In this document: piece by piece, positions 39,110-49,018 of the stretch
Layout: the number at the start of each line of letters is the position of its first letter
Numbering within the stretch: position 1 is the stretch's first letter
Source: Prosthecobacter sp.
GTDB lineage: Bacteria; Verrucomicrobiota; Verrucomicrobiia; Verrucomicrobiales; Verrucomicrobiaceae
Assembly: GCA_021733925.1 (NCBI GenBank)
Contig: JAIPJY010000002.1
Coordinates: 62,001-126,000 of the forward strand
Length of the DNA: 64,000 bases
Reading direction: 5' to 3'
Program-made: the position numbers and the translations under genes
Notes under the pieces: generated by a model
Databases searched by the model: none
Seen by the model: the letters and a program-made list of their open reading frames with translations, nothing else
What the model was told of the DNA's origin: nothing

Positions 39110-39931
39110 ATGAACCAGCACTTTGCTCTTTGCACGTTGCTGCTCTCACTGGGTGTCACGGAACCACATGCGGAGAATGTCGCCATGCCTGTCCGCGGGC
39201 TTTGTGCGCATCGCGGTGCCATGAGCACGTTTCCTGAAAATACCATTCCTGCCTTCATGGAGGCCGTCCGGATCGGAGCCCATATGATTGAGTTTGACGT
39301 GCAACTCACCAAGGACGGCGCACTCGTCCTGATGCACGATGCCTCGGTGGATCGCACCACAAACGGCAAGGGCAGGATTGCCGACCTCACGCTGGCGGAG
39401 GTGAAGAGGCTGGATGCAGGTGAAAAAATGAACAAGCTCTTCAAAGGCACACGCATCCCGACCTTTGAAGAAGCACTGGCGGTTTTTCCGAGGAATGTCT
39501 GGCTCAATTGCCATCTCAAAGGCGGTGCCGCGCTCGGCGAAGCCACGGCCAGGGTGATCGTCAAAGCGGGGCGCAAGCATCAGGCATTCCTCGCCGCTAC
39601 TGCCGATGCGGCGAAGGCCGCCCGAGCCGTTGTGCCGGACATTCTCATTTGCAACATGGAGCGACAGGGCGATTCGATGGCCTATGCACAGGAGACCATT
39701 GCCATGAAAGCGCAGTTCATCCAGCTGCTGGGCAAAGGCGAGGTGCCCGTCGAGACTGTCAAGCTGCTCAATGCCGCCGGCGTGCTTGTGAATTATTACC
39801 ACGACGACCCCCCCGAAGGGCTGCGTCTCCAATGGAGATCCGGTGTGAATTTCCCGCTGGTGAATGACATCGCCAAAGCCATGAACATCGCCCAGGAGTT
39901 TGGCATCGAACCCCTCGAGCAGGAACCATGA
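39110..39931 (+). CDS. Glycerophosphodiester phosphodiesterase family protein
   Basis: 273 residues with a signal peptide MNQHFALCTLLLSLGVTEPHA. The GDPD signature is complete at the start: CAHRGAMSTFPENTIPAF, IEFDVQLTKDGALVLMHDASVDRTTNGKG, giving the HR, E, E-x-D and HD metal and catalytic residues. The C-terminal half (WLNCHLKGG, PDILICNMERQ, LVNYYHDDP) completes the TIM barrel with less typical motifs. It hydrolyses glycerophosphodiesters to glycerol-3-phosphate and an alcohol in the periplasm. It lies 30 bases behind the FAD enzyme and is probably cotranscribed. Confidence 0.9.
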   Translation: MNQHFALCTLLLSLGVTEPHAENVAMPVRGLCAHRGAMSTFPENTIPAFMEAVRIGAHMIEFDVQLTKDGALVLMHDASVDRTTNGKGRIADLTLAEVKRLDAGEKMNKLFKGTRIPTFEEALAVFPRNVWLNCHLKGGAALGEATARVIVKAGRKHQAFLAATADAAKAARAVVPDILICNMERQGDSMAYAQETIAMKAQFIQLLGKGEVPVETVKLLNAAGVLVNYYHDDPPEGLRLQWRSGVNFPLVNDIAKAMNIAQEFGIEPLEQEP

Positions 39932-39998
39932 GACACTCTCAGGAAGTGGTCCGCTGTCCTGACCAGCAACAACTGTTCAAGCAGTTCGTCTTGGATTC

Positions 39999-40160
39999 AT
40001 GTTTCCAATCCTGAAACCACTCGTCCTGCTGCTCCTTGCCTCTCCACGCGCTCGACCTCTCCCTTTGATGGAGACGGTGACGGTCAATGACCTTGGCTTG
40101 AATGCCAAGTCGCCACCCATGGGGCCGTGCTGGATCAGGAAACGGGTTTGTTCTCACTCT
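39999..40160 (+). other. Possible 5' remnant of a secreted protein gene
   Basis: From the ATG at 39999 the frame gives a plausible signal peptide (MFPILKPLVLLLLASPRARP) followed by METVTVNDLGLNAKSPP. The reading then runs antisense into the ArsR gene without recognisable protein features. This looks like the start of a lost export gene, but the evidence is only the signal-like helix. Confidence 0.3.
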
Positions 40161-40435
40161 CCATGCTCACGCCGCCATGACTTCAAAATGGCATCCAGCA
40201 GACCGGGAAAGCGGCTGTCCAGTTCTTTGCGCCTCACTTTGCTCGTCAGCTCCACGCCACGCCGCTCGCTGTGGATGATGCCGGATTCTCGCAGGATGCG
40301 GTAGTGCTGGGAGCACGTGGACTTCGGCATCGTGCACTTCAGCCGGCTGGTGGTCTCCACGCAATTTAATCCTTCCTCCGCTTTGCGCAGTTCGGCCACG
40401 ATGCTGATCCGCACGGGATCTGACAGCGCATGCAT
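40154..40435 (-). CDS. ArsR-family winged-helix regulator
   Basis: 93 residues, the usual size. The ArsR core is clear: ALSDPVRISIVAEL, a recognition region TSRLKCTMPKSTCSQHYRILRESGII and the wing HSERRGVE. Three cysteines (25, 34, 41) lie in or before the recognition helix, which could allow thiol or electrophile sensing; the classic arsenic CVC motif is absent. It is divergent from the oxidoreductase trio at 40566-43696, with a clean dyad between them. Repression of those genes is inferred from this arrangement. Confidence 0.9.
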   Translation of the reverse strand: MHALSDPVRISIVAELRKAEEGLNCVETTSRLKCTMPKSTCSQHYRILRESGIIHSERRGVELTSKVRRKELDSRFPGLLDAILKSWRREHGE

Positions 40436-40529
40436 GATGCCCGCAACAGTAAAACTATCGGCTGGAGGATGGTGGAGAGGTCTGATGCGTGTAAGCTACA
40501 TTAATTTCACTTGCAGTTCAATCATTCTA

Positions 40530-40550
40530 TTGTTCGGTATTTGTGAACAA
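40530..40550. promoter_or_regulatory. Dyad operator candidate for the ArsR-type regulator
   Basis: TTGTTC-N9-GAACAA is a perfect 6-bp inverted repeat ending 15 bases before the alkene reductase start codon, where repressor binding would block transcription or initiation. The dyad size suits a dimeric winged-helix repressor. Confidence 0.55.
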
Positions 40551-40565
40551 AAGAACTAACGCATC

Positions 40566-41615
40566 ATGCCCACTCTCTTCGACTCCCTCCAACTCGGCCC
40601 CCTGACTCTGCCCAATCGCATCTTCCTCGCCCCGCTCACCCGCGCCCGTGCAGGCCAGCAGCGCCTGCCAAACGTCCTCATGGCCGAATACTACCGCCAG
40701 CGTTCCAGCGCCGGCCTCATCCTCACTGAGGCCACTTCCGTCACCCCCATGGGTGTCGGCTATGCCAACACCCCCGGCATCTGGTCTGAGGAGCAAGTGG
40801 CTGGCTGGAAGCTCACCACCCAGGCCGTGCACGAGGCCGGCGGCCACATCTTTCTGCAGCTCTGGCACGTCGGCCGCATCTCAGATCCGCTGTTTCTCGA
40901 CGGCGCTCTGCCAGTCGCTCCCAGCGCCATCACCCCAGCAGGCCACGTCAGCCTCGTTCGCCCCGAAAAACCCTTCGTAACACCTCGCGCACTCGACCTC
41001 TCCGAAATCCCCGGCATCATCGAAGCCTATCGCAAAGGCGCCGAAAACGCCAAGCTCGCAGGTTTCGACGGCGTGGAGATCCACGGCGCCAATGGCTACT
41101 TGCTCGATCAGTTCCTCCAATCCAAGACCAATCACCGCGCCGACAACTACGGCGGCTCCTTGGAAAATCGCGCCCGCCTCATGCTCGAAGTCACCGACGC
41201 CGTCATCTCCGTCTGGGGTGCCGATCGCGTCGGCATGCACCTCGCTCCACGCGGAGATGCCCACGACATGGGCGATGCCAATCCCCTCGAGACCTTCAGC
41301 TACGTCGCACGCGAGCTAGGCAGCCGCAAAATTGCCTTCATCTGCGCACGCGAACACCAAGCCCCAGACAGCATCGGCCCTGCGCTAAAGCAGGCCTTCG
41401 GCGGCCTGTACGTGGCCAATGAAAAATTCACCCTCGAATCCGGCAACGCAATCCTCTCCGCCGGTGATGCCGACGCCGTCGCCTTTGGCGTTCCCTTCCT
41501 CGCCAATCCCGATCTGCCAAAACGCTTCGCCTCAGGCGCCGCCCTGAACGCCCCTGATCCCTCCACCTTCTATGCGGACGGAGCCAAGGGCTACACCGAT
41601 TACCCTTCGTTATGA
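40566..41615 (+). CDS. nemA: Old yellow enzyme, NADPH-dependent alkene reductase / N-ethylmaleimide reductase type
   Basis: 349 residues, the standard OYE length. FMN-barrel motifs are [41 protein letters not shown], and the signature [25 protein letters not shown] with His and Asn that bind the substrate carbonyl, then [11 protein letters not shown]. The C-terminus has [13 protein letters not shown] and [16 protein letters not shown]. It reduces electrophilic C=C bonds and nitro compounds using NADPH. It overlaps the next gene by four bases (ATGA). With the divergent ArsR-type gene it resembles an electrophile or quinone detoxification unit. Confidence 0.93.
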   Translation: MPTLFDSLQLGPLTLPNRIFLAPLTRARAGQQRLPNVLMAEYYRQRSSAGLILTEATSVTPMGVGYANTPGIWSEEQVAGWKLTTQAVHEAGGHIFLQLWHVGRISDPLFLDGALPVAPSAITPAGHVSLVRPEKPFVTPRALDLSEIPGIIEAYRKGAENAKLAGFDGVEIHGANGYLLDQFLQSKTNHRADNYGGSLENRARLMLEVTDAVISVWGADRVGMHLAPRGDAHDMGDANPLETFSYVARELGSRKIAFICAREHQAPDSIGPALKQAFGGLYVANEKFTLESGNAILSAGDADAVAFGVPFLANPDLPKRFASGAALNAPDPSTFYADGAKGYTDYPSL

Positions 41616-42631
41616 ATCCGCCCCCCGGCCTCCTCTACTCCATACTGGATCTGTCCCCGATCCTGAAAGGCGAGACGGCCGCGCAGTCGTTCCGCCACTC
41701 GCTGAATCTGGCACAGCATGCGGAGAAGTGGGGCTACCACCGCTACTGGGTCGCTGAGCATCACAACATCCCCGGCGTCGCCAGCGCAGCCACCTCCGTC
41801 GTCATCGGCCACATCGCCGGCGGCACCTCCACCATCCGCGTAGGCTCCGGCGGCATTATGCTGCCTAATCACGCGCCACTCGTCATCGCAGAGCAGTTCG
41901 GTACCTTGGAGTCGCTCTATCCCGGCCGCATTGACCTCGGCCTCGGTCGCGCCCCCGGCGGAGATCAGCTCACCTCCCGCGCCCTGCGTCGCGGCCTCGG
42001 TAGCAGCGGAGATACCTTTCCCGCAGACGTTCAGGAACTGCAGAGCTTCCTCGGCGCACCACTTCCCGGCCAGCGCGTACACGCCGTACCGGGGCAGGGG
42101 CTCAATGTCCCCCTCTACCTCCTCGGCAGCAGCACCTTCAGCGCCACCCTCGCCGCAGAACTGGGCCTGCCCTTCGCCTTCGCCTCCCACTTCGCACCCG
42201 AGTTGCTGCATCAGGCCCTCGACATCTACCGCACCCAGTTCCAACCCTCCGCAGCTCTGGACAAACCCCACGTGATGATCGGCGTGAACGTCATCGCCGC
42301 AGACACCGATGCCGAAGCCAGACGCCTCTTCACCTCACTCCAGCAAGTTTTCCTCAATCTCATTCGCGGCAGACCCACGCAGCTCCAGCCCCCCGTCGAG
42401 GACATCGCCGCCCTCTGGAATCCCGTCGAAGCCACGCAAGTATCCCGCATGACCCGCTGCTCCGCCGTCGGCAGCCCGGACACCTTCCGCCAGCAGATCG
42501 AAGTCCTGCTCAACGACACCGGCGCAGACGAAATCATCGCCACCGCCCACATCCACGATCAGCAGGCGCGCTTGCACTCCTTCGAAATCGCCGCCGATAT
42601 TTTCAAAAGCCTGCAGCACTTCAATTCGTAA
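41612..42631 (+). CDS. LLM-class flavin-dependent oxidoreductase (luciferase-like, YhbW type)
   Basis: 339 residues. Luciferase-like barrel motifs are [88 protein letters not shown], the last being the family's FMN/F420 region. The C-terminal [15 protein letters not shown] is also typical. It uses reduced flavin, with an unknown substrate. The 4-base overlap with the alkene reductase, which could itself handle flavin chemistry, indicates one transcript; 30 bases separate it from the aldo/keto reductase. Confidence 0.9.
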   Translation: MNPPPGLLYSILDLSPILKGETAAQSFRHSLNLAQHAEKWGYHRYWVAEHHNIPGVASAATSVVIGHIAGGTSTIRVGSGGIMLPNHAPLVIAEQFGTLESLYPGRIDLGLGRAPGGDQLTSRALRRGLGSSGDTFPADVQELQSFLGAPLPGQRVHAVPGQGLNVPLYLLGSSTFSATLAAELGLPFAFASHFAPELLHQALDIYRTQFQPSAALDKPHVMIGVNVIAADTDAEARRLFTSLQQVFLNLIRGRPTQLQPPVEDIAALWNPVEATQVSRMTRCSAVGSPDTFRQQIEVLLNDTGADEIIATAHIHDQQARLHSFEIAADIFKSLQHFNS

Positions 42632-42661
42632 CTTCACCCACTCAACCCAACTCACACTCCC

Positions 42662-43696
42662 ATGGAATACAGACAACTCGGCGGCTCCGGCTTCAAAGTC
42701 CCCGCACTCACCCTCGGCACCGGCACCTTCGGCGGCGGCACAGAATTCTTCAAAGAATGGGGCACCTCCGATGTCGCCGAAGCCTCACGCCTCATCGACA
42801 TCTGCCTTGAAAACGGGCTCAACATGTTTGATTCCGCCGACATCTACTCAAACGGCCTCGCAGAAGAAATCCTTGGTCAGGCCATCAAAGGCCGCCGCGA
42901 TCAAGTCCTCATCTCCACCAAAGGCACCTTCCGCATGGGCGAAGGCCCAAACAACGTCGGCTCCTCCCGCTGGCATCTCATCCGCTCCGTGGAAAACAGT
43001 CTGAAGCGCCTCGGCACCGACTACATCGACCTCTACCAGCTTCACGGCTTCGATGCCATGACCCCCGTCGAGGAAGTCGTCGGCACCCTCGACGATCTCG
43101 TGCGCGCCGGAAAAATCCGCTACATCGGCGTCTCCAATTTCTCCGGCTGGCACCTCATGAAATCCCTCGCGCATGCCGACAAATTCGGCCTGACCAAATA
43201 CGTCGCCAATCAGACCTACTACTCCCTCATTGGTCGCGAATACGAATGGGAACTCATGCCTCTGGGCGTCGATCAAAAAGTCGGCGCAGTCGTCTGGAGC
43301 CCCCTCGGCTGGGGCCGCCTCACCGGCAAGCTCCGCCGCAATCAGCCACGCCCCGAAACAAGCCGTCTCAACCACAAGCTCAGCTCCTCCATGGGCCCGC
43401 AGGTGGAAGACGAATACCTCTACAAAGTCGTCGATGCCCTCGACGAAGTTGCCGCCGAAACCGGCAAGACTGTACCACAGGTCGCCCTGAACTGGCTCCT
43501 CCAGCGCCCCACCGTTTCCACCCTCATCATCGGCGCCCGCAACGAAGAGCAACTCCGCCAAAACCTCGGCGCCGTCGGCTGGAACCTCACCACCGAGCAG
43601 GTGGCAAAGCTCGATGCCGCCAGCGAAAAGCCAAAGATCTACCCCTACTGGCATCAGGCCGGCTTCGACGAACGCAATCCGTTCCCGACCAAATAG
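42662..43696 (+). CDS. Aldo/keto reductase
   Basis: 344 residues, third gene of the ArsR-linked operon. The AKR tetrad is visible as Asp and Tyr in FDSADIYSNGLAEEILG, Lys in VLISTKG, and His in IDLYQLHGFD. The NADPH-binding end is present (YIGVSNFSGWHL, VVWSPLGWGRLTGKLR, TLIIGARNEEQL). It reduces aldehydes and ketones to alcohols; together with the alkene reductase it could clear alpha,beta-unsaturated carbonyls in two steps. It resembles the YajO/PdxI-type group by length, with substrate undetermined. Confidence 0.92.
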   Translation: MEYRQLGGSGFKVPALTLGTGTFGGGTEFFKEWGTSDVAEASRLIDICLENGLNMFDSADIYSNGLAEEILGQAIKGRRDQVLISTKGTFRMGEGPNNVGSSRWHLIRSVENSLKRLGTDYIDLYQLHGFDAMTPVEEVVGTLDDLVRAGKIRYIGVSNFSGWHLMKSLAHADKFGLTKYVANQTYYSLIGREYEWELMPLGVDQKVGAVVWSPLGWGRLTGKLRRNQPRPETSRLNHKLSSSMGPQVEDEYLYKVVDALDEVAAETGKTVPQVALNWLLQRPTVSTLIIGARNEEQLRQNLGAVGWNLTTEQVAKLDAASEKPKIYPYWHQAGFDERNPFPTK

Positions 43697-43760
43697 CAGC
43701 GTCACGAATGACAATCAGTTGAGGGCATTCATCGCTGAATTTCGCTCCCAAGGCAGAAAG

Positions 43761-43850
43761 CGCCCCAGGAGCGCGGACTTCCAGTCCGCAGCACTCCGCG
43801 AGCACTCACTCCTCCGCACGACCATCCAGCATGCGGCCCCCCAGGGGGGA
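43761..43850. repeat. Interspersed palindromic repeat with perfect hairpin
   Basis: GCGGACT-TCC-AGTCCGC (43773-43789) is a perfect 7-bp hairpin within 'ggagcgcggacttccagtccgcagca', a phrase I associate with scattered intergenic repeats in Verrucomicrobia. It is followed by a C6-A-G6 run at 43837-43849. It lies between the convergent aldo/keto reductase and esterase genes and could also act as a bidirectional terminator. Confidence 0.55.
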
Positions 43851-43882
43851 TAACTTCACTCACCTCGCGAGCCACCTGCCGC

Positions 43883-44791
43883 TCACTTTTTGATGCCACG
43901 CAGCTGCGCATCAAACCAATCCGCAAACGCCATGTAGTCAGGCTGACGATCCGCCCAACCATGCGCGGCTCCAGGTTTGACTACCAGCTGTGCGGTCGCT
44001 CCGGCCTCTTTCGCTTTGGCCACGAAGGTCTCCGATTGTTGCAGCGGCACCAGAAAATCCTGATCGCCGTGAATGATGAAGGTGGGTGGCAGTTGCGCGG
44101 TAATGAAATAGATCGGTGAGACCTCCTTGCCCAGTCGCTGGCGGCCTTCCGGCGTGTCGGCCTCGGCGCCAAACGCCCCCCTGTAATTTTTCAGCGTGCC
44201 CACACCCACGGCGTCTTCACCCGGCTTGCCGTAGTTGAGAAAATCCGTCGGCGGATACAAACACGCCACGGCCTGAATGGCGCTGCTCTCGCGATCAACC
44301 GCGTCTTTCGCCTTTGGATCTCCCGGGCCTCCATGCACAGCCATGGTGAGCGAGAGGTGCCCGCCCGCGCTGCCACCACTGATGCCGAGTTTGTCAGGAT
44401 TCACCTTCCACTTCGCCGCATTGTGCCGGATGAAGCGTACCGCCCGGTGAATGTCCTGCGTGATCTCAGGGATGATGAATTTCGGCTGGCAGCCATGCCG
44501 CACCGAAAACACCGTGTAACCGCGCTCAAGAAAGGGAGCATAGAAAGGCGGCGTGTTCGGCGAGTACCCCGACACCCAGCCGCCACTGACCATGTACACG
44601 ATGCCATACCCGTTCGGCTTCTCCGGCGTGATGACATCCAGCGTCAGCGCCACACCAAATTTGCGGCCATAGACCACATCATCCGCACGCGTATGCGCCG
44701 GTATGACCACCGCCGGAGCTTTGGTTTCAGCGTGAAGGGAAAAGCAGCCCAGCAGCAGAACGAAGGATAGAAATTTGAAAGCAGTCTTCAT
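43883..44791 (-). CDS. Secreted alpha/beta hydrolase, BD-FAE/carboxylesterase-like
   Basis: 302 residues from the ATG at 44791, giving a signal peptide MKTAFKFLSFVLLLGCFSLHA; 17 upstream residues are rejected. The nucleophile elbow is GISGGSAGGHLSL (G-x-S-x-G), the acid is in IHGDQDFLVPLQQ and the His in AAHGWADR. VYMVSGGWVSGYSP supplies the HGGG-type oxyanion region in altered form (SGGW). Such esterases remove acetyl or feruloyl groups from polysaccharides or peptides. It is divergent from the sialate O-acetylesterase remnant, which suggests a shared role in glycan deacylation (inferred). Confidence 0.88.
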   Translation of the reverse strand: MKTAFKFLSFVLLLGCFSLHAETKAPAVVIPAHTRADDVVYGRKFGVALTLDVITPEKPNGYGIVYMVSGGWVSGYSPNTPPFYAPFLERGYTVFSVRHGCQPKFIIPEITQDIHRAVRFIRHNAAKWKVNPDKLGISGGSAGGHLSLTMAVHGGPGDPKAKDAVDRESSAIQAVACLYPPTDFLNYGKPGEDAVGVGTLKNYRGAFGAEADTPEGRQRLGKEVSPIYFITAQLPPTFIIHGDQDFLVPLQQSETFVAKAKEAGATAQLVVKPGAAHGWADRQPDYMAFADWFDAQLRGIKK

Positions 44792-44906
44792 GGAGGATTC
44801 ATCATACGCCGCCTGATTGCCAATGCTGGCAGGTGGGGGCAATTTCCCCGCTGGTTAGCTGCTTTTGCCAGAAACATCGGCCCCGACCGCACGTCATCAT
44901 GCCACC

Positions 44907-45942
44907 ATGAAACCAGCCCTCGTTTTGCTTTTGTCCGCCTCCTGCGCCTTCGCCGGAGTGAAAATGCCGCGGTCATTTCAGACCACATGGTGCTTCAGGC
45001 AAATGCGCCCGTGGCCATCTGGGGCTGGGCGGATGCGAGCGAGGAGGTAAAGGTGGAGTTTGCCGGTCAGACAAAGTCCACCAAGACCGGTGCAGATGGG
45101 AAATGGCAGGTCAAACTCGACAAACTCCAGCCCAGCGATCAAGCCCAGACACTCACCGTCTCCGGCACCAACAAAATCACCATCCAAGACGTCCTTGTCG
45201 GCGAAGTCTGGCTCGCCTCCTGCCAGTTAAACATGGAGATGCGCATCAAGGACAAGATGCACGGCCTCGTGGATAACGCAGATGCCGAAATCGCCGCCGC
45301 AAAGCACCCCGAGATCCGCGTCTTTGTTCATGACGTTCCCTTCGAAATCTACCAGCTTCCCGTCCCTGCCGATGAACCCGCCCATGATCGCGCAGGCTCA
45401 TGGCGCGTCTGCACACCGGAGACAGTGGGCGACTTCTCCGCCATGGGTTATTTCTTCGCTCGCGATCTCCTGGCCGAACTCAATCAGCCCATCGGCATCC
45501 TGACCTCCGCCGTGGGGGGCACCCCCATCGAAGCCTGGACCAGCGCCTCCGCACAACAAACCTCCAGCCCCTGCTCGAAGACTGGAAAAAACGCCTCACC
45601 GGCTTCGATCCCGAAAGCGCCCAGAAAAAATTTCTCGAAGACAAAGCCGCATGGCTCAAGACCCGCACCGCCGCGCTAAAAGCCAAGCAGCCCACACCCA
45701 AAGCACCGCTGCCCTTCAAAAACATCGCAGTCATGAAGCCCGGAGGTTTGTTCAACAGTATGATCGCACCCTTGATCCCCTGCACCATACGCGGCGTCAT
45801 CTGGTATCAGGGCGAGCGCAATGCCGCCGGCCCCTTCACCACCTTGTACGGCACCCAAATGCGCACACTCATCGCCGACTGGCGAACACGCTGGAACGAC
45901 GATTTCCACTTTGCCTATGTGCAGCTCCCCGCCGTCAAAGGC
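44907..45942 (+). pseudogene. Sialate O-acetylesterase (SGNH type), two frameshifts, 3' truncation, lost catalytic Ser
   Basis: The signal peptide MKPALVLLLSASCAFAGVKMP starts at 44907. A base is missing near 44969: ATGCCGCGGTC for expected ATGCCGGCGGTC, after which VISDHMVLQANAPVAIWGW follows in another frame. A second base is missing near 45558, where the protein continues LQPLLEDWKKRLTGFD in a third frame. Typical esterase blocks are present: GEVWLA, AMGYFFARDL, GGTPIEAWTS, VIWYQGE, FAYVQLP. The nucleophile motif GQSNM reads CQLNM, so Ser is Leu. The 3' part is missing and the frame runs without a stop into the sulfatase. It is clearly non-functional as written. Confidence 0.88.
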
Positions 45943-46029
45943 GTGAGTAACATCCTACATCAACAAAAGCGGAAATTGCAGCGAAAGCTGACACGGACCT
46001 TCGTTAAAAAGGCGCGATTTTTCCCCCTT

Positions 46030-47544
46030 ATGAAACGACTCTATTTAATTCTGCTGCTGATCATCGCGCTTCCGGCCTTGGGCGACACGCCCACGCGCAA
46101 ACCGGACGTCCTCATCATCCTCACGGATCAATGGAGCCCGCGCTACCTGAGCTGGGAAAATCCCCAGGTGCGTACACCGCATCTCGACCGCCTCGCCGCA
46201 GAGGGCATGATCTTTGATCGCTGCTACACCACCTCACCCATATGCATGCCTGCCCGCGTCTCATTGCTCACAGGATTGTATCCGCACAACGGCGGCCACG
46301 GCATCTGGGGCAATGCCTTAAACTACCACGTGCCACCGGCGGAGGCCACGATGTTTCAATTTATCAAAGCCGCTGGCTACACCACCGCACAGATCGGCAA
46401 GACACACTGGACCTCCGGTGCCAGCCTGCGCCAGGCGTTTCCCAAGATCGAAGACTACCACCACGCTCTCGGCCTGGAATACGTCTTCGATGTCTCGGGT
46501 CCGCCAGATTCGCCCACGGATCGCAGCCCCTATGGCGCGTATCTGAGCAAGCTGGGCCTGCTCGATCAAGTCGCTGAAGACATGCACGAGCGCTATGTGA
46601 AATGGGAGTTTCAGCCAAAGGCGAGCCTCGTGCCGCCTGAGCACTACCACGATGTGTTCGTGAGTCGTGAGGCGGCCGACTTCGTCGGCAAACAGCCACA
46701 GGACCAACCTCTCTGCGTCGTGATGAGCCTGCATTCACCGCATCCCCCGCTCGATGCTCCCGGAAACTACGCGACGATGTATGAAGCCGAAAAATTGACG
46801 CTGCCACCCAATGTGCCAGACACCTTCCGCCGCGAGATGCGCACCATCGGCCATCCCGAAGCACGCGAAATCCTCGCCAACTACCTCGGCAAAATCTCAC
46901 TCGCAGACGACTGCATTGGCCGCGTGGTGGAGGCGTTCCAAAAGCGCGGCACCTGGGATCGCACACTGGTTTGTTTCACCGCCGATCATGGCGAAATGAT
47001 GGGCGCGCAGGGACAGCTCACCAAAGGCCGGTTCTACGAAGAGTCTGTCCGTGTGCCGCTGGTGATCCGCTGGCCGGGCCAGGTGAATACCGGGCACACG
47101 AAGACACCCGTGCAGATGTTTGATGTCTATCCCACCGTCGTCGAAGCCATCGGCGGCACCTTGTCACCACGCCGCCAGGCCGTCTCACTTCTTCCTGTAG
47201 CCACTGGCAAGGCAACCATAGTGCGAAAGACCGCCATCAGCGAGATCGGCTCTCAGTCGCCTCTGAACATGATGGCCACGGACGGCCGCTGGAAATGGTG
47301 GGCGGATGACAAAGGCGAATTCCTTTTCGATCTCGACTCCGATCCCTATGAAATGACCAACCTCGCCGCTGATCCCGCGCATCTCGCTACGCTGAGCCAG
47401 ATGCGCGAAAGTACGCTTCTCCACCTCCGCTCATCACAGACCAATCTCTCCGAAGGCTACAAATCCAAAGTGAAACGCCTGCGTGAAGCCGAAGAAAAAG
47501 GAGCAGGCAAAAACAAAAAATCACCGACCGATAAACTTCCATGA
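46030..47544 (+). CDS. Secreted sulfatase
   Basis: 504 residues from the ATG at 46030, with signal peptide [20 protein letters not shown]. The longer open frame upstream belongs to the esterase remnant. The formylglycine site is C72 in [12 protein letters not shown] (C-x-P-x-R), with the metal-site DQW early, IGKTHWTSG, and [35 protein letters not shown] containing the second metal DH and lysine. It hydrolyses sulfate esters of polysaccharides in the periplasm. It needs a formylglycine-generating enzyme that is not here. It overlaps the next sulfatase by four bases (ATGA). Confidence 0.93.
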   Translation: MKRLYLILLLIIALPALGDTPTRKPDVLIILTDQWSPRYLSWENPQVRTPHLDRLAAEGMIFDRCYTTSPICMPARVSLLTGLYPHNGGHGIWGNALNYHVPPAEATMFQFIKAAGYTTAQIGKTHWTSGASLRQAFPKIEDYHHALGLEYVFDVSGPPDSPTDRSPYGAYLSKLGLLDQVAEDMHERYVKWEFQPKASLVPPEHYHDVFVSREAADFVGKQPQDQPLCVVMSLHSPHPPLDAPGNYATMYEAEKLTLPPNVPDTFRREMRTIGHPEAREILANYLGKISLADDCIGRVVEAFQKRGTWDRTLVCFTADHGEMMGAQGQLTKGRFYEESVRVPLVIRWPGQVNTGHTKTPVQMFDVYPTVVEAIGGTLSPRRQAVSLLPVATGKATIVRKTAISEIGSQSPLNMMATDGRWKWWADDKGEFLFDLDSDPYEMTNLAADPAHLATLSQMRESTLLHLRSSQTNLSEGYKSKVKRLREAEEKGAGKNKKSPTDKLP

Positions 47545-48984
47545 AATCTCTTGTTCGATTCCTCATTCTGCCGCTGCTGTATCTGAACACGCTGCACGCC
47601 ACAGAATACAACGTCCTCTTCATCATGGCGGATGACCTGCGCGCCGAACTCGGCTGCTACGGTGCCAAACACATCCAGTCACCGAACATCGACAAGCTCG
47701 CCGCGCGCGGGACCTTGTTTGAGCGCGCCTACTGCCAGGTCGCCGTTTGCAATCCATCTCGCTCCAGGCCTCCTCGGCGGTGTGCGTCCCGATACAACCG
47801 GTGTCCTCGACAACCAGCACTTCCTGCGCCCGCAACTGCCCGACATCGTGACCTTGCCGCAGCTCTTCAAAAAAGACGGCTGGTACTCCATGTCACTGGG
47901 AAAAATATTCCATCACAGCGACCGCGAGCCGGGAGACGATCCGCAGTCATGGAGCGAGCCCGCATGGTATCACGGCATTCCTTATCAGAGCTGGTTTACC
48001 AAAGAGGCAAATGATGCCATGAAGAAGTTAAAGAGCTTGCCGGCTGACAAGCGCCCCAAACTCATTCGTGGCCCCCCGTTCGAAGCGTCCAACGAACTTG
48101 ATGAGGTTTACAGTGACGGCATGACAGCGACGAAAGCCATCGAGACCCTGCAACGGTTCAAAGGCATGCAGAAGCCGTTCTTTCTTGGTGTCGGATTTCA
48201 AAAACCACATCTGCCGTTCACCTGCCCGCAGAAGTATTGGGATCTCTATCCGGCGGACACGATCAATCTTCCCGACAATTACAAGCCATCACCCGATGTT
48301 CCCGCTGCAGCCTTGCACAACTGGTACGAACTTCGCAGCTACGGTAGCGTGCCAGCGCACGGCGGCATTCCGGACGAAATGGCGCTCAATCTCATCCGTG
48401 GCTACCGCGCCTGCACAAGCTTCGTCGATGCCCAAATCGGCCGCGTGCTTGACGAACTCGATCGCCTCGGCCTGCGCGAGAACACCATCGTCGTCCTGCT
48501 CGGAGATCATGGCTACCACCTCGGTGAGAACGGCATCTTCACCAAGATGACGAACTTTGAACTGGGCACCCACGCGCCACTGATCCTCAGCGCACCCGGC
48601 CAAAAGCCCGGCCAGCGCACCCGCGCGCTCGTCGAGTTTGTGGACATCTACCCCACACTTGCCGAACTCTGCGGCCTCAAGCTGCCGTCACACCTCGAAG
48701 GCACCAGCTTCGCCCCCTTGCTCGCCGATCCAGCGCAGGCATGGAAGACCGCCGCCTTCAGCCAGTATCTGCGCCCCGGCAAAGAAAAGTCCATGGGCCG
48801 CTCCGTGCGCACCGACCACTGGCGCTACACCGAATGGTCAAACATGAAGGATGAAGTCGTCGGCACCGAACTCTACGACGAACGCACCGATCCGCAGGAA
48901 AACCACAATCTCGCCAAAGACTCCGCGAAGGCAGAGACAGTAGCCACCATGGCAAAGCAGTTGCACGACGGGCCAAAGAAGTAA
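47541..48984 (+). pseudogene. Iduronate-2-sulfatase-like sulfatase with a frameshift next to the active site
   Basis: Signal peptide [20 protein letters not shown], then [19 protein letters not shown] and the formylglycine site C70 in VAVCNPSRS. One extra G near 47767 (CTCCAGGCCTCCTC where CTCCAGCCTCCTC would give [15 protein letters not shown]) shifts the frame 15 bases after the catalytic Cys codon. The remainder is intact in the other frame to 48984: [52 protein letters not shown]. The family includes iduronate-2- and related exo-sulfatases. It is either a true frameshift mutation or one sequence error. Confidence 0.87.
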
Positions 48985-49018
48985 TTAGCAGAAGACAAAA
49001 GCACCCTGATCCAACCAC

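Noticed and set aside
45400..47544. Single open frame joining esterase and sulfatase sequence
   Set aside because: It arises because the truncated, frameshifted esterase lacks a stop; the sulfatase has its own signal peptide and start at 46030.
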